Of a DNA stretch of 64,000 nt, positions 9,278 to 17,580 are shown in pieces. The notes under the pieces were generated by a model that saw only the letters and a list, made by a program, of their open reading frames with translations, ran no database searches and was not told where the DNA came from. The position numbers and the translations under genes were made by a program. The DNA comes from Devosia sp. (GTDB lineage: Bacteria; Pseudomonadota; Alphaproteobacteria; Rhizobiales; Devosiaceae). The stretch's first letter is position 1; each line of letters opens with the position of its first letter. Location of the stretch: positions 1 through 64,000 of the forward strand of contig JADGNE010000044.1 in the NCBI GenBank assembly GCA_015234425.1. Reading direction: 5' to 3'.

Positions 9278-9437
9278 GATGATCGGCAGAGCCAGATCGA
9301 AAGTGGGGCAGAAGGGCAAGGGAGGAGGAGATGCCAATCTGCCAGGAGCCTTGGATCAGGGAGGAGGAGAGATCCGCAGCTCGGTGTCGCGATACAGAGT
9401 TCCGAGGGAGGAGGGTTCGGAAGTACGTCTCAGCGAC
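9246..9437 (-). ncRNA. Anti-SD small RNA, unit 2 (alpha-r14/cuckoo type)
   Basis: A predicted RNA of about 192 nt with three hairpins whose loops show CCUCCUCCC: 9400-9422 (TTCCGA/TCGGAA stem, 11-nt loop), 9353-9375 (GGATC/GATCC stem, 13-nt loop) and 9307-9343 (GGCAGA and GGCA stems). A UUCG terminator follows. This is the cleanest copy in the array. The plus strand shows only the complement GGGAGGAGG and no plausible gene. Confidence 0.8.
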
Positions 9438-9443
9438 GGGCCC

Positions 9444-9499
9444 TATATGAACTCGACCAGTTCAGTAGGCAATAGCGTTATGGGCATGTCAGCCATGCA
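9444..9499 (-). promoter_or_regulatory. Promoter of small-RNA unit 2 with upstream box
   Basis: The -35 TTGCCT (9467-9472) and -10 CATATA (9444-9449) have 17-bp spacing. The box GCATGTCAGCCATGCA (9484-9499, plus strand) lies at -47 to -62 and contains a GCATG-N5-CATGC palindrome and T-N11-A on the minus strand. Confidence 0.68.
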
Positions 9500-9536
9500 A
9501 TTTCGCATGGATCACAAGAAAACGGAAAGAAGCGCG

Positions 9537-9573
9537 AAAAAAATGGCTCCGCTCGAGGGGAGAGCGAAGCCAT
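9537..9573 (-). terminator. Terminator of small-RNA unit 1
   Basis: On the minus strand a 12-bp stem (one G-T pair) with a 7-nt loop TCCCCTC is followed by a run of T. Confidence 0.85.
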
Positions 9574-9654
9574 AAGGGTCGCGGGCGAGGGGGCCCGCTA
9601 GGAGGGAACGCAGCGCGTTGCAAGGGAGGAGGGAGAAAACAAGCGCGCTGTGAT
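9537..9654 (-). ncRNA. Anti-SD small RNA, unit 1 (shorter form)
   Basis: A predicted RNA of about 118 nt, first in the array. One hairpin (7-bp stem 9611-9617 with 9644-9650) has CUCCCUCCUCCC in its loop. A second CCCUCCU lies unpaired near 9601. A GCGGGC/GCCCGC hairpin (9581-9598) precedes a different terminator. It has the same promoter layout as the other units but a diverged body, so it is either an older copy or a specialised variant. Confidence 0.62.
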
Positions 9655-9660
9655 GTGCTG

Positions 9661-9716
9661 CATATATGGGCGGGATGCTCATTCGCCAACCAGTCTGGAG
9701 GCATGTCAGATATGCA
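9661..9716 (-). promoter_or_regulatory. Promoter of small-RNA unit 1 with upstream box
   Basis: The -35 TTGGCG (9684-9689) and -10 TATATG (9661-9666) have 17-bp spacing. The box GCATGTCAGATATGCA (9701-9716, plus strand) is again at -47 to -62. Confidence 0.62.
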
Positions 9717-9869
9717 AAAAGCGCATGGAACGGATAATTCAGCAGCAAAATCAAAGGCTAGAGCGAGAAGGTCGAGATGCACTCAACTCTTGTTCATACA
9801 GCTGAGCGATTGGGCGGCATGCTGAAGTCTTGCGCAAATACTGGCCGCAGCCTGGGCTTCCGGCGGGTT

Positions 9870-10577
9870 TCAGACGCCTGAGGTGAAGTGCGCGAGCACC
9901 TGTTCCAGCGCGCCAAGATGCTCGATTTTCGCATAGCGCGGAGAGGGTGGCGGCTCTTCGGCATGTTCATAGGACCAGGTGAGGTCGTGCGGGACATAAA
10001 CGCCGCAGGCGCCAGCCTCGAGAGCGGGCAGAATGTCCGAGCGCAGGGAATTGCCCACCATTACGGTGTGCGCCGCGCCCTCGGTATGGCGGGCAAAGAT
10101 GCGCTCATAGGTGGCGGCGTTCTTGTCGGCGACGATTTCGATGGCGGCGAAATATTCGGCAAGGCCTGAGGCAGCGAGCTTGCGCTCCTGATCGAAGATG
10201 TCGCCCTTGGTGATCAGGATCAGCCGGTAGTCGTGTTCGAGGGCCGCCAGGGTCTGGTCGACATAGGGCAGCGTTTCGATCGGATAGGTCAGGAGTTCGC
10301 GCCCGGCAGCGAGGATCTCGGCAATGACCGGCCCGGGCACACGGTGATCCGTGACCTCGAGGGCGGTCTCGACCATGGAGAGGGCAAAGCCCTTCATGCC
10401 AAAACCGTAGAAGCGCAGGTTTCGCGTGGTGGCGGCGATGAGGCGCTCGACGAGATCTGGCGCGTCGCTATAGGGGGCCAAGAGATCGGCGAAGCGCTGT
10501 TCGGTGAGGCGGAAATAGCGTTCGTTCTGCCACAGCGTGTCGTCGGCATCGAAGGCGATGGTGGTGATGCGGGCCAT
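9870..10577 (-). CDS. HAD-superfamily hydrolase
   Basis: A 235-residue phosphatase-like enzyme. Motif I is FDADDTLWQNE (about residues 7-17, nucleophile D9). Motif II/III is LILITKGD near the middle, and motif IV is VMVGNSLRSDILPALEAGA. The helical cap between motif I and the core fits a subfamily I phosphatase. The substrate is unknown. The ATG at 10577 is preceded by GAGGGA. The longer frame to 10631 has no ribosome site. The gene lies 107 nt past the LysR gene on the same strand. Confidence 0.88.
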   Translation of the reverse strand: MARITTIAFDADDTLWQNERYFRLTEQRFADLLAPYSDAPDLVERLIAATTRNLRFYGFGMKGFALSMVETALEVTDHRVPGPVIAEILAAGRELLTYPIETLPYVDQTLAALEHDYRLILITKGDIFDQERKLAASGLAEYFAAIEIVADKNAATYERIFARHTEGAAHTVMVGNSLRSDILPALEAGACGVYVPHDLTWSYEHAEEPPPSPRYAKIEHLGALEQVLAHFTSGV

Positions 10578-10684
10578 GTCGGTGTCCCTCAAGGCAAGAG
10601 CCCGGCCGCAGAGGTGGATCGGCCCCGCCAATGGCAGGGCCGCACTATCTCAAGCTGGGCAGGCGGCGCAGCGTTTGCGCTTGA

Positions 10685-11584
10685 TCAGAATGACCATTCC
10701 CGCGCCTTGGAGACGAGGAAGTCGCGGAAGACGCCGACGCGCTTGGAATTCTTCAGTGCCGGCGGATAGACGAAATAGGCTTCGTAGGCGGGCAGCTCGA
10801 TCTCGGGCAGGACCTGGACGAGGCCATCTTCCTTTTCCGTGACATAGGCGGGCAGCATGGCCACGCCAATGCCGGCGCGACAGGCCTGCATCATGCCATA
10901 GATGGCGTTGACCTTGAGTACGGCGCGGCGCGGGCTCGAGTCGGGACGGCCGAGACGTTCGAGGTAGTTGATGTCGCCGAGATAGGACGGGACGGGCTCG
11001 CCGAAGCTGATGATGCGGTGATTGTCGAGGTCGTCCACAGCCTTGGGCATGCCATGCTCATCGATATAGGAGGTGCTGGCATAAAAGTGGTTGTGGACGG
11101 TGAACAGCTTGCGCTGGATCATTTCCGACTGATTGGGCCGGTGCAGGCGGATGGCCACGTCAGCCTCGCGCATGGCCAGATCGAGCTCGGCGTCGTTGAG
11201 GCGGATTTCGAGCTGGATCAGCGGATAGAGTTTCAAAAACTCGTCGAGGCGCGAGCTGAGCCAGGTGGAGCCGATGCCGACCGTGGTGGTGACGATGAGC
11301 GGGCCGGTGGGCTCGTCCTGGCTCTCCGACATCTGGGTCTCCACCTGCTGGAGTTCCCAATGCATGCGGTGCGCGGTGCGGAACAATTGCTCGCCCACTT
11401 CGGTGAGCACCAGACCACGCGCATGGCGGATGAAGAGTTTGAGGCCCAGATCGTCTTCGAGGGCCGAGATCTGCCGGCTGACGGCAGACTGGCTCATGCC
11501 CAGCTTTTCAGCAGCGTGGGTGAAAGAGCCCGACTCAGCGGCGGTGTGGAAAATCCGGAGCTTGTCCCAGTCGAGCATTTTCAT
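10685..11584 (-). CDS. lsrB: LysR-family regulator, LsrB/VtlR type
   Basis: A 299-residue LysR regulator. The N-terminal winged HTH (about residues 5-65, FTHAAEKLGMSQSAVSRQISALE) is followed by a linker helix and an effector domain (about 95-290). Assignment to LsrB (Sinorhizobium/Agrobacterium) or VtlR (Brucella) rests on length, overall look and its position beside trxB, the known rhizobial arrangement. Those relatives act in redox and cell-surface control and activate small RNAs (VtlR turns on AbcR2 in Brucella). The small-RNA array 1 kb away has T-N11-A boxes in its promoters. The symbol is given by context, not alignment. Confidence 0.8.
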   Translation of the reverse strand: MKMLDWDKLRIFHTAAESGSFTHAAEKLGMSQSAVSRQISALEDDLGLKLFIRHARGLVLTEVGEQLFRTAHRMHWELQQVETQMSESQDEPTGPLIVTTTVGIGSTWLSSRLDEFLKLYPLIQLEIRLNDAELDLAMREADVAIRLHRPNQSEMIQRKLFTVHNHFYASTSYIDEHGMPKAVDDLDNHRIISFGEPVPSYLGDINYLERLGRPDSSPRRAVLKVNAIYGMMQACRAGIGVAMLPAYVTEKEDGLVQVLPEIELPAYEAYFVYPPALKNSKRVGVFRDFLVSKAREWSF

Positions 11585-11696
11585 TGACGCTTTCTCTGTG
11601 GCGATCAGCCGGGTGAGGGCACGTATCCCGCCCTACAGGGCAGGTGGGAAATCATTGTGGCGCTTTGAAGTTTTAAACAGAACATGCTGTCGCAGC

Positions 11697-12647
11697 CTAT
11701 TCTGCAGCTTCGGCAAGTTCGTGTTCGGCGAGGAAGCGCTCGGCGTCGAGCGCAGCCATGCAGCCCATGCCCGCTGCCGTGACGGCCTGACGATAGACAT
11801 CGTCGGTAACGTCGCCAGCGGCAAAGACGCCGGGGATATTGGTCTGAGTGGTGCCGGGCTTCACCTGGAGGTAGCCACCGGGCTTCATGTCCAGCTTGCC
11901 GGAGAAGATCGAGGTGGCGGGCGCATGGCCGATAGCCACGAAGACGCCGTCGATCGCCTGGTCATACGTCTCGCCAGTGACCCGGTTGTGCAGCTTGACC
12001 GTATTGACCGAGGGCGGCATGGGCGCGCCGCCGACTTCGACGACCTCGGTGTTCCAGCGCACTTCGATCTTGGGGTTCTTGAACAGGCGATCCTGCAGGA
12101 TCCGTTCGGCGCGGAATTCGTCGCGGCGGTGCACGACGATGACCTTTTCGGCGAAATTGGTGAGGAAGAGCGCTTCCTCGACGGCCGTATTGCCGCCGCC
12201 GACGACAAGCACCTGCTTGCCGCGATAGAAGAAGCCATCGCAGGTGGCGCAGGCGGAGACGCCAAAGCCCTGGAATTTCTGCTCGGAGGGCAGGCCAAGC
12301 CACTTGGCCTGGGCGCCCGTCGCGATGATCACGCTGTCGGCGGTGTAGGTGGTGCCGCTGTCGGAGGTCAGGACGAAGGGACGACGGTCGAAATCGACAT
12401 GGGTGATGATGTCGTTGACGATCTTTGTGCCGACGTGCTCGGCCTGCGCCTTCATCTGTTCCATGAGCCAGGGGCCCTGAACGACGTCGGCAAAGCCGGG
12501 ATAGTTCTCGACATCGGTGGTGATGGTGAGCTGGCCGCCGGGCTGGAGGCCCTGGATCATCACGGGTTCGAGCATGGCGCGCGCCGCATAGATGGCGGCC
12601 GTATAGCCTGCAGGACCGGAACCGATGATGATGACTTTCGCGTGCAT
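11697..12647 (-). CDS. trxB: Thioredoxin reductase
   Basis: A 316-residue FAD/NADPH enzyme that reduces thioredoxin. The FAD-binding GSGPAG is at 9-14, the redox pair is C133-A-T-C136, the NADPH loop is GGGNTA (150-155), and the second FAD motif FAAGDV is near the C-terminus. The size matches low-molecular-weight TrxB. The start at 12647 follows GGAGAG at 8 nt. It is followed by the LysR gene after 112 nt in the same direction, a rhizobial hallmark. Confidence 0.96.
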   Translation of the reverse strand: MHAKVIIIGSGPAGYTAAIYAARAMLEPVMIQGLQPGGQLTITTDVENYPGFADVVQGPWLMEQMKAQAEHVGTKIVNDIITHVDFDRRPFVLTSDSGTTYTADSVIIATGAQAKWLGLPSEQKFQGFGVSACATCDGFFYRGKQVLVVGGGNTAVEEALFLTNFAEKVIVVHRRDEFRAERILQDRLFKNPKIEVRWNTEVVEVGGAPMPPSVNTVKLHNRVTGETYDQAIDGVFVAIGHAPATSIFSGKLDMKPGGYLQVKPGTTQTNIPGVFAAGDVTDDVYRQAVTAAGMGCMAALDAERFLAEHELAEAAE

Positions 12648-12682
12648 CGCGACAGCTCTCCATAAAACAAAGGGATTATCCC

Positions 12683-12703
12683 TCGCCCCTAGTTAAGGGG
12701 CGA
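12683..12703. repeat. Short palindrome TCGCCCCT/AGGGGCGA
   Basis: Eight-bp perfect arms flank AGTTA, just upstream of trxB. It resembles the family 1 elements but is shorter. It could influence the trxB leader. Confidence 0.4.
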
Positions 12704-12775
12704 AGTGGGCAGGTTTCAAGGCGCTGGTGAGGCCGGGTAGCAGACAATGACCCGATTATGCGCGAAAGACACAGG

Positions 12776-12794
12776 AGAAAGGGGCCGAAGCCCC
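12776..12794 (-). terminator. Probable greA terminator
   Basis: On the minus strand GGGGC, a UUCG tetraloop and GCCCC are followed by TTTCTCC, about 10 nt past the greA stop. The stem is short and the T-run is brief. Confidence 0.55.
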
Positions 12795-12804
12795 GATCCG
12801 GGTG

Positions 12805-13278
12805 TCAGATGTAGCGCACCTTGAGGATTTCGTAGCTGCGCGAGCCGCCAGGGGCCGCGACTTCGAACGAATCGCCCTCGGTCTTGCCGATCATGGCGCG
12901 GGCCAGCGGCGAGGAGATCGAGATGCGACCGGCAGAAGCGTCAGCCTCGGGATCGCCCACGATCTGGTAGGTCTTTTCTTCCTCGGTGCCCTCGTCGATA
13001 TAAGTGACGGTGGCGCCGAATTTCACCGAGGTGCCGGAGAGCTTGGTGACGTCAATCACGTCTGCCAGGGCCAGGATGGTCTCCAGCTCCTTGATGCGGC
13101 CTTCGTTGAGGCTCTGCTGCTCCTTGGCAGCGTGATATTCAGCGTTTTCCGAGAGGTCGCCATGCGCGCGGGCTTCAGCGATCGCATCGATGATGCGGCG
13201 GCGCTCGGTAGCCGTGCGGTGTTCGAACTCAATGCCCAGGGCCTTGTGGCCCTGAATGGTCATCGGGATCTTGTCCAT
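12805..13278 (-). CDS. greA: Transcript cleavage factor GreA
   Basis: A 157-residue elongation factor that rescues backtracked RNA polymerase by stimulating transcript cleavage. The N-terminal coiled coil (about 10-75) includes the acidic tip [14 protein letters not shown]. The C-terminal FKBP-like domain ends in [16 protein letters not shown], typical of GreA. The ATG at 13278 follows GGAGG at 9 nt. The frame open to 13395 is not GreA-like. Here greA is 6 kb away from carB, with which it is linked in some relatives. Confidence 0.95.
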   Translation of the reverse strand: MDKIPMTIQGHKALGIEFEHRTATERRRIIDAIAEARAHGDLSENAEYHAAKEQQSLNEGRIKELETILALADVIDVTKLSGTSVKFGATVTYIDEGTEEEKTYQIVGDPEADASAGRISISSPLARAMIGKTEGDSFEVAAPGGSRSYEILKVRYI

Positions 13279-13571
13279 ATCGTCTCGCCTCCAGTGGGCT
13301 CGGCAAAGAAATCCGGCGCGCCACGGCATCTCGAAAGAGAAACACCGTGACGCGCCACGAATTAGTGTGGGCTGGCGCGCACCGTTTGGGCGCATCCAGC
13401 ATGTTGTCTCCTCGCCAAACTGCGTTCGGCCTCCGCTTCACGACAAGTTTTTGGGAAGACTGGCCCAACTTGCCCGCACGGCGCGTTCTGGTCAAGCGGA
13501 TGTACGTAACTGGAGATAGGCTCGTCTCGTTCGCATTCAAGATATGGCCAAAAATAGAGGGAGAAATGGTG

Positions 13572-14720
13572 ATGAGACTTTCGCGCTTCAGCCTGACATC
13601 AGCGGCGGTTCTGGCGCTGGCCATGGGCTCTGTGCCGGCCACGGCGCAGACCATCGACACCAGTGCCGGAATGCTGACGGCCAGCGTTATCGCCGAAGGC
13701 CTCAACCATCCCTGGGCGCTGGGATTTCTCGGCGACGGACGCTTTCTCGTGACTGAGCGCAGCGGGCAGTTGCGGGTGGTGGCGGACGGCGTCGTGGGGC
13801 CGCCGATCGAAGGCGTGCCGACGGTTGTGGCCGAAGGGCAGGGTGGGTTGCTGGACCTGGCGCTGGCGCCCGACTTCGAAAGCAGTGGACGGATTTTCCT
13901 GACCTATGCCGAGCCGGCGGCGGATGCGGGATTGCAGCGAGGCACCGGTACGGCAGTGATGTCGGCGCGGCTGGTGCTGGACGGGGAGGGCGGGCGGCTC
14001 GAGGAACAGAGCGTCATCTTCCGGATGAACACTTTCAACAATTCCAACCGTCACTTCGGCTCGCGGATTGCCATCGGCAATGACGGCAACCTGTTTGTGA
14101 CGCTGGGCGATCGCGGGGACATGGAGCGGGCGCAGGACGCCGCGGACCTGGCCGGCGGCGTGGTGCGGATCGCGCCCGACGGCAGCATTCCTGCCGACAA
14201 CCCGAAGATCGAAGGCTGGCACGAGGCGTTCTGGAGCATCGGGCATCGCAATCCGCAGGGGGCGACGGTGCGGCCCGAGGACGGTGCGCTGTTCACGGTG
14301 GAGCATGGCGCGCGCGGCGGCGATGAGGTCAACAAGCCCGAGAGCGGCAAGAATTATGGCTGGCCAGTCATCACCTATGGACGCGACTATTCGGGGCTGC
14401 CGATTGGCGAAGGCACGGAAAAGACTGGACTTGAACAGCCGCTGCACTTCTGGGACCCGTCCATCTCGCCATCGGGGCTCGATTTTTACGAGGGCGAGCT
14501 GATGGCGGAATGGCAGGGCGATCTGCTGGCGGGCGGGCTCAGCGGCAATGTGCTGGTGCGCATCGACCTTGAAGGGGATGCGGTGCAGACGGTGGAGCCG
14601 CTGTTCGAAGGGCAGCTGGGGCGGATCCGCGATGTACGGGTGGGATCAGACGGCGCGATTTATCTGGTGACCGATGCGGCCAATGGGCGGCTGATCCGGG
14701 TTGCGCCCGAAGGGTCCTGA
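13572..14720 (+). CDS. PQQ-dependent aldose sugar dehydrogenase-like protein, periplasmic
   Basis: A 382-residue secreted protein. The signal peptide is MRLSRFSLTSAAVLALAMGS, cleaved near ATAQ. A six-bladed beta-propeller follows, with family hallmarks GLNHPWALGFLGDGRFLVTE, GGLLDLALAP, IGHRNPQG and ENYGWP-like KNYGWPVITYG. Relatives (YliI/Asd, soluble glucose dehydrogenase) oxidise aldoses with PQQ and Ca. No PQQ synthesis gene is nearby. In-frame ATGs at 13566 and 13572 compete. AGGGAG lies 2 nt from the first and 8 nt from the second, so 13572 is preferred. Confidence 0.88.
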   Translation: MRLSRFSLTSAAVLALAMGSVPATAQTIDTSAGMLTASVIAEGLNHPWALGFLGDGRFLVTERSGQLRVVADGVVGPPIEGVPTVVAEGQGGLLDLALAPDFESSGRIFLTYAEPAADAGLQRGTGTAVMSARLVLDGEGGRLEEQSVIFRMNTFNNSNRHFGSRIAIGNDGNLFVTLGDRGDMERAQDAADLAGGVVRIAPDGSIPADNPKIEGWHEAFWSIGHRNPQGATVRPEDGALFTVEHGARGGDEVNKPESGKNYGWPVITYGRDYSGLPIGEGTEKTGLEQPLHFWDPSISPSGLDFYEGELMAEWQGDLLAGGLSGNVLVRIDLEGDAVQTVEPLFEGQLGRIRDVRVGSDGAIYLVTDAANGRLIRVAPEGS

Positions 14721-14724
14721 AAGA

Positions 14725-14758
14725 AAAAGGCGCGTCCTTCCAAGTGGACGCGCCTCTT
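14725..14758. terminator. Bidirectional terminator between sugar dehydrogenase and cspA
   Basis: GGCGCGTCC and GGACGCGCC flank an 8-nt loop, with A-rich sequence on the left and T-rich on the right. It ends both convergent genes. Confidence 0.85.
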
Positions 14759-14775
14759 TACTTGCGACGTGTGGC

Positions 14776-14985
14776 TTAGCTGGCCTGGAGATTGTCCGCA
14801 GCGGACTTGCCCGTCCGCTTGTCCTTGACGATCTCGTAGGTCACCTTCTGGCCTTCATCCAGGCCATTGAGACCCGAACGCTGGACAGCGGAGATGTGGA
14901 CGAAAACGTCCGCACCACCCTCGTCCGGCTGGATAAAGCCGTAACCTTTTTGGCCATTGAACCACTTAACGGTGCCCGTTGCCAT
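14776..14985 (-). CDS. cspA: Cold-shock protein (CspA family)
   Basis: A 69-residue OB-fold RNA chaperone. RNP1 is KGYGFIQP (13-20) and RNP2 is VFVHIS (27-32). It binds single-stranded RNA and melts secondary structure. The start at 14985 follows GAGGGAA. The upstream gap is long and AT-richer than average, consistent with the long structured leader common in this family. The particular paralogue and its temperature response cannot be read from sequence. Confidence 0.95.
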   Translation of the reverse strand: MATGTVKWFNGQKGYGFIQPDEGGADVFVHISAVQRSGLNGLDEGQKVTYEIVKDKRTGKSAADNLQAS

Positions 14986-15494
14986 ATGCGCGTTCCCTCG
15001 TGCAGTCGATGCTGTAGGCGACCCCAGCCTTGCCCGGCCGAGATCTTAGTTGATATCGAAATATCGGTAGATGACGTCAGCAATAGCGAATGGCATTCGC
15101 GTCAACAGATCAGTCGGCCGCAATATTCGATATTGTGAACCTAGCGTGAATTTGAACGCACTTCAATATGTCGAATGCTCACGACGAATGGCCCGGAAAA
15201 GGAGGCTCCTAATCCAGGTTAAACTATTTTCGACCATCAAAAAGCTTCGATCCGGGAGGGGTCAAAGCAGCCGCCCGCATGGGGCGCAGAGTCTGGTGTA
15301 TGGAGTGCGGCGCCGAAACCAGGGGGCCGCTCCAGAGTCTGGTGGTTTCATCCTATATCACTTGCCTAAAGAAGAAAATGGTTCCTGCATTTTCCGGCAA
15401 CGGCCTGCGCAATTATCTTGAAAATCACCACGGAATCCGGCAAATCCCGCCAGCTGCGCCAGCCCGGCCGGTGATATCATGAAAGTGCCCTATC
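14986..15494. other. 509-bp intergenic region between cspA and the methyltransferase gene
   Basis: It holds the cspA leader and promoter and, presumably, the promoter of the rightward methyltransferase gene. Part of it (15040-15240) is AT-rich with ATATCG/CGATAT-type words. Short open frames at 15071-15421 and 15279-15482 have no ribosome site or recognisable protein character. I see no tRNA or clear terminator here. Confidence 0.6.
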
Positions 15495-16472
15495 TTGAGC
15501 AAGTCGTCTCACTCTTCGGGTGATGTGATTGCCGACCGGCGTGCAGATTACGCCCGGCAGCTGGCCACGACCGGCGAGCATGAAGCCGCCGCTGAGCTGA
15601 TGATGCAGGCACTGGAGATTGTGCCTGACTGGGCAGCGGGCTGGGATCTGGCAGGAAGCTATCATGAGAAGGCCGGCAATGTTGCCGCGGCCATCTCCGC
15701 CTGGCGTCGCCTTGAGGCGCTGGACGACGAGGGCATATTCGGGGCGACGCTGAAACTGGCCGCCCATGATGCGGGACCGGCAGGGCAGGGCACCGCTATC
15801 GGCTATGTCGAAGCCCTGTTCGACGAATATGCGCACAAGTTCGAGCAGGCTCTGGTCGGCAAGCTCGGATATCGGGTGCCCGATATGCTCGACGAGCTGG
15901 TGAGCCAGGAGATGGCGGCGCTCGGCATTGCGCGCTTTTCCAAGGCGATTGACCTCGGCTGCGGCACCGGGCTGATGGGCGAGAAGATGCGCGCCAAGGT
16001 GGATCATCTCGAGGGCGTTGATATTTCTGCCGCGATGATCGCCGAGACGGCGCGCAAGGGCATCTATGACAGTTTGCAGAAGGCCGAACTGGTGGCTGCG
16101 CTCAATGCGCGCCGCGCCGATGCGGATCTCGTGACGGCGGCCGATGTGTTCATTTATTGCGGGGCGCTGCAGCCTGTGCTGGCAGCCCTGATGCCGGCGC
16201 TTCGGCCGGGCGGGCTGGTGGCGTTTTCGCTGGAGGCCCATGATGGCGAGGAGCCGGTGTTCCTGCGCCCGAGCCTGCGCTACGCCCATGGCGTGCAGGC
16301 AACGCGGGATGCGCTGGTGGTCGCCGGGCTTGAGGTTTTGCGTTTCGAGACGGCCGTGCTGAGGCAGGACCGCGGCGCGCCAATTGACGGTATTCTCATT
16401 GTGGCCCGCAAGCCGGCGATGGAGCTGACGGCTGCCAATGATGGCAGTGAGGACGGGGACGTCGCGGCCTAG
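15495..16472 (+). CDS. TPR-containing SAM-dependent methyltransferase
   Basis: A 325-residue protein. The N-terminal helical region (about 15-75) has TPR-like repeats (AAAELMMQALEIVPDWAAGW). A class I methyltransferase follows, with motif I AIDLGCGTGLMG (near 153-164), and GVDISAAMIAEA-type motif II after it. The family is often annotated 'predicted methyltransferase (contains TPR repeat)'. The target is unknown. The listed TTG at 15495 has no strong ribosome site, and a GTG at 15525 is an alternative. The gene precedes threonine aldolase by 50 nt. Confidence 0.82.
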   Translation: MSKSSHSSGDVIADRRADYARQLATTGEHEAAAELMMQALEIVPDWAAGWDLAGSYHEKAGNVAAAISAWRRLEALDDEGIFGATLKLAAHDAGPAGQGTAIGYVEALFDEYAHKFEQALVGKLGYRVPDMLDELVSQEMAALGIARFSKAIDLGCGTGLMGEKMRAKVDHLEGVDISAAMIAETARKGIYDSLQKAELVAALNARRADADLVTAADVFIYCGALQPVLAALMPALRPGGLVAFSLEAHDGEEPVFLRPSLRYAHGVQATRDALVVAGLEVLRFETAVLRQDRGAPIDGILIVARKPAMELTAANDGSEDGDVAA

Positions 16473-16522
16473 CGCAATCTGCCGGCGCTTGGCAAAAGGA
16501 TGGGGTTCGCCAGGAGTGCCCC

Positions 16523-17542
16523 ATGAATACGATTCGCCACGATTTCCGTTCTGACACCGTTACGCGGCCGACCCCGGCCATGCGGGCCGCCATGGCTGCA
16601 GCGGAAGTGGGCGACGATGTTTTTGGCGATGATCCCAGCGTCAATCGCCTTGAGCAGCGGATGAAGGGGCTGCTGGGCAAGGAGGCGGCGATCTTCGTGC
16701 CGTCCGGGACGCAATCGAACCTTCTGGCGCTGATGAGCTATTGTGGGCGCGGGGATGAATTCATCGCCGGGCAGAATGCGCATTGCTACAAATATGAAGC
16801 TGGGGGCGCGGCCGTGCTGGGCTCGATCCAGCCGCAGCCGATTGAGCATCGGGCTGATGGGACGATGGACCCGCGCGCGGTCGAGGCAGCGATCAAGTCT
16901 GGCGATTTTCATTTCGCCACCACCAAAGTGATTGCGCTCGAGAACACGTTCGGCGGCCGGGTGCTGCCGCTGGCCTATATGGAGGAGATTGCCGCGATCG
17001 CGCAGAAGCATGGCCTCGGGCTGCATCTTGACGGGGCGCGGGCGTTCAATGCCGCGGTGGCGCTTGGGATCGGGATCGCGGATTTTACCGCCCCGTTCGA
17101 CAGCGTCTCGATCTGTCTTTCGAAGGGGCTTGGAGCGCCGGTTGGATCGGTGCTGGTGGGGCGGGCCGATCTCATCGAGACGGCGCGGCGCAACCGCAAG
17201 ATGCTGGGCGGCGGGATGCGGCAGGCGGGGATACTTGCTGGAGCGGGGCTGCATGCGCTTGAGCATCACGTCGAGCGGCTGGCCGAGGATCATCGCCGCG
17301 CCAAGCAGCTGGCCGAAGGCCTTGGCAAGCATAAGGCGCTGAATGTGACTCAGCCGGACACCAATATCTTGTGGGTGAATGCCGAGGCGGCGCTGGAAGA
17401 GCGGCTGACGGCCTATCTGACCCAGAACGGCGTCGGCATTTCCGGCCACTATGGCGAACAGCGCTGGGTGACCCATCTCGATGTGACGGATGAGGATGTC
17501 GAGAGCGCGGTTCGACTGGTCGACCGCTTCTTTGCGGCCTGA
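16523..17542 (+). CDS. ltaE: Low-specificity L-threonine aldolase
   Basis: A 339-residue PLP enzyme that cleaves L-threonine/allo-threonine to glycine and acetaldehyde. It has DFRSDTVTRPT at the N-terminus, VGDDVFGDDPSVNRLE (29-44), LHLDGARAFNA (167-177, D170 and R173) and the PLP lysine K201 in LSKGLGAPVGS. The ATG follows CAGGAG at 6 nt. It lies downstream of the methyltransferase gene in the same direction and may be cotranscribed. Confidence 0.94.
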   Translation: MNTIRHDFRSDTVTRPTPAMRAAMAAAEVGDDVFGDDPSVNRLEQRMKGLLGKEAAIFVPSGTQSNLLALMSYCGRGDEFIAGQNAHCYKYEAGGAAVLGSIQPQPIEHRADGTMDPRAVEAAIKSGDFHFATTKVIALENTFGGRVLPLAYMEEIAAIAQKHGLGLHLDGARAFNAAVALGIGIADFTAPFDSVSICLSKGLGAPVGSVLVGRADLIETARRNRKMLGGGMRQAGILAGAGLHALEHHVERLAEDHRRAKQLAEGLGKHKALNVTQPDTNILWVNAEAALEERLTAYLTQNGVGISGHYGEQRWVTHLDVTDEDVESAVRLVDRFFAA

Positions 17543-17548
17543 TGGCAG

Positions 17549-17571
17549 GGCCGGGGCCAATAGCCCCGGCC
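17549..17571. terminator. GC-rich hairpin between convergent genes
   Basis: GGCCGGGGC, CAATA and GCCCCGGCC form a 9-bp stem between ltaE and the gene at 17581. There is no T-run on either side, so the intrinsic terminator role is uncertain. Confidence 0.4.
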
Positions 17572-17580
17572 AGCTCTGGA

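Noticed and set aside
8917-9575. Plus-strand ORFs across the small-RNA array with GGGAGGAGG as ribosome sites
   Set aside because: The GGAGG words lie in hairpin loops and are not placed before consistent start codons. The two ORFs exist only because the duplicated units share a frame. The terminators and promoters point to the minus strand.
8530-9660. CRISPR-like array of repeats
   Set aside because: The repeated blocks are long, diverged and contain promoters, hairpins and terminators. There are no uniform 28-37-bp repeats with unique spacers and no cas genes.
15071-15482. Possible small genes in the cspA-methyltransferase gap
   Set aside because: Frames of 67-116 codons have no ribosome-binding site and unnatural composition. 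A CxxC in one of them is not enough.
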